NCBI RefSeq assembly: GCF_026745355.1
Contig: NC_079205.1
Coordinates: forward strand, 47,904,027 to 47,968,026
Direction: 5' to 3'
Origin: Beta vulgaris subsp. vulgaris
Lineage: Eukaryota > Streptophyta > Magnoliopsida > Caryophyllales > Amaranthaceae
Length of the DNA: 64,000 nucleotides
Position numbers and translations under genes: made by a program. Under the pieces are notes generated by a model, which ran no database searches, was not told the origin of the DNA, and worked only from the letters and a program-made list of their open reading frames with translations. Below, one piece after another: positions 58,381-64,000 of the stretch. Each line of letters starts with the position of its first letter. Positions within the stretch are counted from its first letter, which is position 1.

Positions 58381-59524
58381 CGATTTTTTCACCATATACC
58401 CCTGACAATTTTTTTTGTACCGTATACCCTTTCAACTTTCCAAATTCATCATATACCCCCTCACTTTTCGAAAAATACATCAACTTACCCTTTTGACTAA
58501 CGGTGTCATACTTCCATTAGTCATTAGGCACTAATCCTCTCCTAATCCTAATCAACTATCCTAAACCCTAAATACCCCTAAAAATAAATAACAAACCCTA
58601 AAAATCTAACTAATCCTAAAAGCCCACCACCCACCCAAACCCACCACCCCCAACAACCCCAGCCCCACCATCCCCATCCCCACCCCCACCCTCACCCTCA
58701 CACTCACCCCCTAGCCCACCACCCTGAACAACCCTAGCCCCACCACTCCCACCACCCCCACCACCCCCACCACCCCCACAACCTCGCCAGCCCACCATCC
58801 CCACCCTCGCAACCTCGCAGCCCCCACCCCGCTCCCCCCAACCCCACCAGATTTTCACACCCCACCCTACTCCATCGGATTTTGGCACTCCACTGCCCCC
58901 CGCAGTCGCGCACCTGTGACCCCCCTCCTCACCTGCAGTTGCGCACTTGTGACCCATCACCCCCCCGCAGTCCCCCTCTCCCTTTTCCCGCAGTCCCGCA
59001 ACCCCCTCCCCTTCCCCTTCCCCTTCCTCCGCAGTCGCACAACCCTCCCTCCTTTTCCCCTGCACTTGAGTTCGAGGGTCAAGGGTGTGGTGGCTGGTGT
59101 GTCGGTGTTTGTTAGTGTGTCGGCGTCGATTTTCATTGGTGTGGTGGCGTTGGGTTCAGGGTGTGGTGGCTGTGCAGGAGCGGAGAAAGGGTGGGGTTGT
59201 CGGGGAAACGGGAGGGGGTTGCGGGTGGGGCGGGGTAGGGGGGTGGTGGGTGGGTGGTTACGGTAGGTTTAGGGTTACTTAGGGTTAGAGGGGAGATTAG
59301 GGTAGGGTTTAGGATTAATTAAGCTAGAGGGGGTTAGGGTTTAGGTTAGTTAACTTAGGTTAGGAGGAGATTAGAGGTTAATGACTAACATACATTAACA
59401 CCGTTAGTTATTAAAGGTAAATAGGTGTATTTTTTGAAAAGTGAAGGGTATATGGTGAATTTGGAAACTTGAAAGGGTATATGGTGCAAAAAAAAATTGT
59501 CAGAGGTATATGGTGAAAAAACCG
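58381..59524. mobile_element. Foldback MULE-like element, C-rich/G-rich arms
   Basis: The left end CGATTTTTTCACCATATACC and inverse right end GGTATATGGTGAAAAAACCG continue as inverted repeats for roughly 200 bp or more (ACCCTAAA/TTTAGGGT parts inside). Flanks ATTTTTTTT (58372-58380) and ATTTTTTTC (59525-59533) look like a 9-bp target duplication. The interior goes from strongly C-rich (58620-59060) to G-rich (59090-59260). Open frames here are low complexity. Confidence 0.65.
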
Positions 59525-59533
59525 ATTTTTTTC

Positions 59534-60205
59534 AATATCCTTTTTGCACTTCGCCTGCATGTTATCGATTGCAAATTTTATCCTTTTTTTATTATTATTT
59601 TTGAAGTACTTTTTGAGGGATAATTTCTTATGATGGATGTTTTGTTTAACCTTAGAATTTCACCGTCGCCACTACAACGCTCCGTCGTCGCGCCCACCAC
59701 AATAAGTTTTTATCCTCTTCTTCGTGTTTTACAGATTGTTATTGGAAAAAGGTGGTTTAGTTTCATAAGAATTGTTTCATGAATTTAATACTTTCTTTTT
59801 CTGAAGAAAGGCAATGAGATCTCCTGTTCTTGTTTTGTGGTAGTACTCACCATTAAGAAACCTCTATATTTCTTGGAATTTTATACATTGAAGTGCAAAT
59901 GAAGTAGAGAAATATCATCATCTTTTTTCAGATTTGAAAACCCAATGTTTGATGTCCACTAGTTGTTCATAATGGAGTACTTCCAAACATAATTACAAAC
60001 TTTAATTTACTCTTATAATCAGTATAAGCAAATCAGATAGGACTCGGTGTGTAGTTGACATTAAAGTGCAATTTGTAGGAGCGAGGATCTAATGACCTTA
60101 TATGTGCCATCCATTTGTGAGCATACCATACATATGTGGTACTAGTTGGACGGAACATTTGACATGTAGTCAAGTACAAAGATAACTCAAACCGATGACG
60201 ACAGT
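59534..60205. other. Interior of the outer CACTA element, no recognised gene
   Basis: Lies between the foldback element and the second CACTA end. Only short frames without recognisable domains. Confidence 0.35.
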
Positions 60206-60365
60206 CACTACTAGAATCTGGTCTTTTACCGACGACTTTACTGCCGCTGCTTTCCCGGTTGCTATTAGTCAAAATACCGAGCATTTATATAATGGACGCA
60301 AGTTACCATCCGCTTTTTATTTTCACCGACCTCCTAGTTACTCAAAGTAGTCAAGCAGTAACGAT

Positions 60366-60395
60366 TTCGCACGCATCGCGTGCATATAAGGCTAG
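60366..60395 (+). mobile_element. Helitron 3' end remnant
   Basis: CGCACGCATCGCGTGC stem-loop, ATATAAGG, CTAG, then T. Only the terminus is recognisable; it sits between the CACTA end and its transposase. Confidence 0.5.
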
Positions 60396-60853
60396 TATAA
60401 ATATATTAAAACACTACATAAAAGATAAAGAAGCATGAACTGCAGTGAAAGTGAGCAATATATTTAATCTTGTTTGTTGTCCACTATTTTCATGCGTGTA
60501 ATTATGGACAGCTCAAAGTAATGGGGTCCACATGCATTCATGTCTCTATTCATCATCAATTATATCTTTGACATATCAATATATTATAGATATATGTAAG
60601 TATATAAGTATAAATTCTTATTTTTCCCAGATCTTTATAATTATGATAGACTAATGGTGGTATATGTAAAAATTGATATCAGGGTGAAATTACCTTAATT
60701 TGACTTATTCGGATAACTTATAATTTTCAACATAACGTGTGATACTCCTATGTTCATTTTAACGTGATTAAAGTTTAATGTAGTAAATGACGATGTTGAT
60801 TTTAAAGTTTGTTAGTAATTTTGTTTTAATTGAGATGTGTAGAATTGAGGATC

Positions 60854-63834
60854 ATGAAAAGAAGAGAGCATAGTTGGATGTATGATAGATGTGAGGAACG
60901 CTTTCTCAAGACTGAGTTTGTGAATAGAGTTCGAGATTTTATTGAATTGGCACAACAAAATCATAAATACAAAGACGCTGAGAAAATTAGATGTCCATAC
61001 TTCGGTATAACAACAAACGATTCTTTGCTGTTGACATAGTTAGAGAACATCTTTATAAAAAAGTATCTTGTCATGACTATTTTGATTGGATATGTCACGG
61101 AGAAATTGTTGACGAACCCCCATCGGAGCCATCAAATCCCTTATCGAGACATGATTGTTGATGCTCTTGGACATAATGAAGAAAATCCAAACAATGAGCA
61201 AACAAATAATGTCGAAAAGGAGCCAAAGGACGAAGCTAAAATTTTTTTTGAACTCCTTAAAGCTGTCGATAGCCCATTGTACCAAGGGAGAAAAGTATCT
61301 GTCTTGGAGATGGCATCAAGAATAAAATCTTTGAAGTGTGAGTACAATCTACCACATAGTGTTGATGGATTTGCATCTTTATTGAATGAGGTGATTCCAA
61401 ATAACAACCAAATGAGTAGAACTTTCTATGATACCAAGAAAGTTATTAAAGGCTTACAACTCCCACATTAAAAGATACATGCATGTCGTAATGGTTGTAT
61501 GCTATTTCGGAAAGGTGACACACATTCAATCAAGCATAGTATATGTGAGTGTGATCACTACAAGAAGACTCCTAGAGTCAATCTTATTCCATAAAAGGTC
61601 CTAACATATTTTCCTATCACACCCCGATTGTAAAGGCTTTATGCGACGAAGAATATTTCAGAGAAAATGACATGGCATACCAAAAATCTTCGGATTCCGA
61701 GTACTATGGAACATCCTAGTGATAGTGAGGCGTGGAAGCATTTTGATACCACTTTCCGTGATTTGCCTCTAAGACATGTAATGTTCGATTAGGTTTGTGC
61801 ACTGATGGCTTTTCACCCTTTGGTATGTTTGGAGGACAATATTCTTGTAGGCTTGTAATTCTTACTGCATATAATTTGCCTTCATCAACGTGTTTGAAAA
61901 GGCCTTTCATGTTCCTCTCTTTACTAGTTTCCGGTCCTAAGAATCCAAAGGGTAATTTACATGTCTACATGAAACCATTAATTGAAGAGCTTAAACAATT
62001 GTGGGAGATTGGTGCTAATTATGATATTTCACAAAAGCAAAATTTCATGCTCCGTGCAGCGCTTCTGTGGACCATAAGGGTATGTTGTCTGGATGGGCTA
62101 CTGTTGGGAAAAGGCTTGTCCATATTGTATGGAAGAAACTAAGGCATTTTGGCTTGATAATGGCAATAAAGTCTCATGGTTTGATTGCCACGGAAGTTTC
62201 TTCCACATGATCACCCTTTTCGTAAAAATAAAAAAGCTTTTCGCAAAAACAAAGTGGAAAATGGCATGCTCACTATGATGTCCGGAGATGATATGTGGCA
62301 ATGTGTGAAAGACTTGCCTAAAGCCACTGATGGCCCTAAAGCTCTCAAAATCTTAAAGAAAGCTAAAAAGGGTTGGTTTTCACAAAGTTCTTTTTGGGAA
62401 CTTCATTATTGGAAAGATTTGGTTATTCGACATAACCTGGATGTCATGCACATTGAGAAAAAACTTCTTTGATCAACTTATACACAGTGATGGATGTGAA
62501 AGGCCAAACTTCAGATAATGTTAGTGCAAGAAAATACTTGAAGTGTCTATGAGCGTCAACAGTTAGAGCTCACCTACGACGAACAAGGAAATGAAATCAT
62601 GCAAAAACCCCTTTTGCACAAGCCTCAAATAAGTTCTTATGTGAATCGGTTCGCGACTTAAAGTTCCTAGATGGATTTGCATCTGACTTGAGTAAATATG
62701 TTGATCTTCGAACATCTAGGCTTTTTGGAATGAAAAGCCATGATTGTCATGTCTTTATGGAGAGGTTACTACTGATTGCTTTGAAAGAGTTGCTCCCTCC
62801 GCATGTTTGGAAAGCAATTACTGACAATTCTTTCATGAATTATGTGCATCCACTATCCAAGTTGATGATATGGTTTGGATAAAATATAGCCGATATTTCG
62901 TGCAAACTTGAAAAGATATTTCCTCCTGCATTCTTCCACTTGATGGAGCATTTGCCAATTCATTTGGCTTATGAAGTTAAGGTTGGTTTCCAATGCAATA
63001 TAGGTGGATGTATCCCTTGGAAAGGTAACAAAGAAATTTTTTAAGTAAAAATACGTTCTTTTAAGAATGAAGTTCTAATATGACGAAGTTTTCGCAATCA
63101 ATATCTACATGTCGATTTAGGGGACTAATATCGATGTAGTTCATGCTCTTGCAATGGGTCCTTTTAGACAAGTGAAGTCGTGGAATCAGTTTTTCGTCAA
63201 TGGATACAATTTTCAAACACATGAGTATGGCAAACACAAATCAACTATGAATTATGGAGTGTGTGTTTAAAGTCACAAGGAAGTTGATTACTATGGAATT
63301 TTGGAGGAAGTAATTGAACTAGTTCACCATGGTCCATTGGAAGTCTACAAGACGATATTTTATAGGTGCAATTGGACGGATTCTTTGAGTGGTTTAAATG
63401 TACATGAACAATACAAACTCATTGAAATAAATCATAGTAAGAAGTACCCAAATTATGATCCATTTTTACTATCATACCAAGTTAGCCAAGTCTATTATGC
63501 CCCTTATACTAGTTTAAGTAGGGGTAGAGTACAATGGTGGGCAGTGTTTCAGACTAAGGCAAGATCTTCAATTGAAATTCTAGTGGATTCATTATTCTTT
63601 CAAGAGGAGATAAGTGATGTTCCTTCAACTCTTTGTGCTCCAAATGAGATTCCAGACTACGAATTTGACGGGGAAGAAGAACAAAACGAGGATATAATGC
63701 TTAACGATAGTAGTGATTCTGATAACGGCGACGAGGATGATAGTGATGAAGATGATCTACAAGATTATGTGATCTTCGAAGATTTTGATGATGATGATGC
63801 GGAAGAAGATTTAGACCCATTTAATTTTATGTAG
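60854..63834 (+). pseudogene. CACTA TNP2-type transposase, decayed
   Basis: Successive frames give the family's parts in order. A transposase-associated N-terminus (HSWMYDRCEERF, then IRCPYF) lies at 60854-61039. The next part (EAKIFFELLKAVDSPLYQG, then FYDTKKVIKGLQLPH) lies at 61073-61471. The catalytic-core region (CTDGFSPFGM, then YNLPSSTCLK, then SGPKNPKGN) lies at 61795-62100. RFLPHDHPFRKNKKAF-like and YWKDLVIRHNLDVMHIEK follow at 62185-62472. The KSHDCHVFMERLL part is at 62688-62882. A DUF4216-like C-terminus with an Asp/Glu-rich tail lies at 63301-63834. Multiple stops and frame changes make it non-functional. Family role: binds CACTA ends and cuts them. Confidence 0.85.
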
Positions 63835-64000
63835 TTATAACATCGTGAATCATACATTAAACTTTGTAGTGTGCTATGAACTTCTAAATTTCGATACGTT
63901 GTATTATGTTTGGAGGATTTAGTAATGATTGGTTTTATAATTCGTATTGTTTACACTTTATATTATATAATATGTTAAGGAGTTCAAATTGATTCTTATT
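63835..64000. other. Downstream of CACTA transposase, nothing recognised
   Basis: AT-rich 3' flank with no further feature. Confidence 0.5.

Larger units (their letters stand above)
60206..64000 (+). mobile_element. CACTA (En/Spm) element, 5' end and body; runs off the window
   Basis: CACTACTAGAATCTGGTCTT at 60206 is a second CACTA terminus in the same orientation as 57976 and of the same family. It is followed by ACCGAC-type subterminal motifs and, after a Helitron remnant, the TNP2-type transposase at 60854-63834. The 3' terminus is beyond the window. Confidence 0.7.

Noticed and set aside
58616..59282. Gly-rich and Pro-rich frames on both strands
   Set aside because: Arise from strand-skewed C-rich/G-rich sequence inside the foldback element; no domain or codon structure.
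1..64000. tRNA, rRNA or organelle-derived insert
   Set aside because: No cloverleaf with A/B boxes, rRNA core motif or plastid/mitochondrial gene was recognised by eye; a dedicated scan was not possible.

Overview
This is plant nuclear DNA, most likely from a eudicot: AT-rich, intron-bearing and crowded with transposable elements. No species can be named from the sequence. Two multi-exon host genes span much of the window. The first is a GDSL-type esterase/lipase (exons at 6431-6665, 10045-10169, 10466-10705, 15504-15735, 18422-18999) whose last exon adds a Gly/Ala-rich repeat tail. The second is an amidase-signature hydrolase (exons at 35244-35867, 40733-40947, 44100-44345, 46272-46464, 56195-56544) with a GC-AG first intron and a one-base frameshift in the last exon. 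A short minus-strand gene at 19284-19601 encodes a protein with KEN-box and D-box-like motifs and lies tail to tail with the lipase. A decayed F-box-like fragment sits at the left edge.

Most of the rest is mobile DNA. From left to right: a MULE MITE with a perfect 9-bp target duplication (1893-2244); a 2.7-kb solo LTR (2588-5307) with a Stowaway MITE inside it; lipase introns holding a Harbinger-like element with GATCA arrays, a small Helitron, another pentanucleotide-array MITE and MULE MITEs; a SIRE-like solo LTR (20285-21498); a Stowaway MITE and a Helitron; a full-length mariner-like element (24974-29148) with a broken transposase and an unexplained passenger ORF; a 5'-truncated Ty3/gypsy 3' end with its LTR (29582-33123) between 27-bp direct repeats; and a 5'-truncated LINE ending just upstream of the amidase.

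The amidase introns contain a Helitron, (TA)n-flanked repeat-array elements, Stowaway and MULE MITEs. The most striking feature is in its fourth intron: two head-to-head degenerate copies of an endogenous pararetrovirus (Caulimoviridae-type reverse transcriptase/RNase H plus a second ORF and a promoter/leader), forming an inverted repeat with arms of about 3.4 kb. A transcript through this intron could fold into a long double-stranded RNA, which is an inference.

Past the amidase lie a SIRE-like LTR with an initiator-Met primer site, two same-orientation CACTA ends, a foldback MULE-like element, and a decayed CACTA TNP2-type transposase that runs to the right edge. No tRNA, rRNA, CRISPR or prokaryotic-type operon was recognised.
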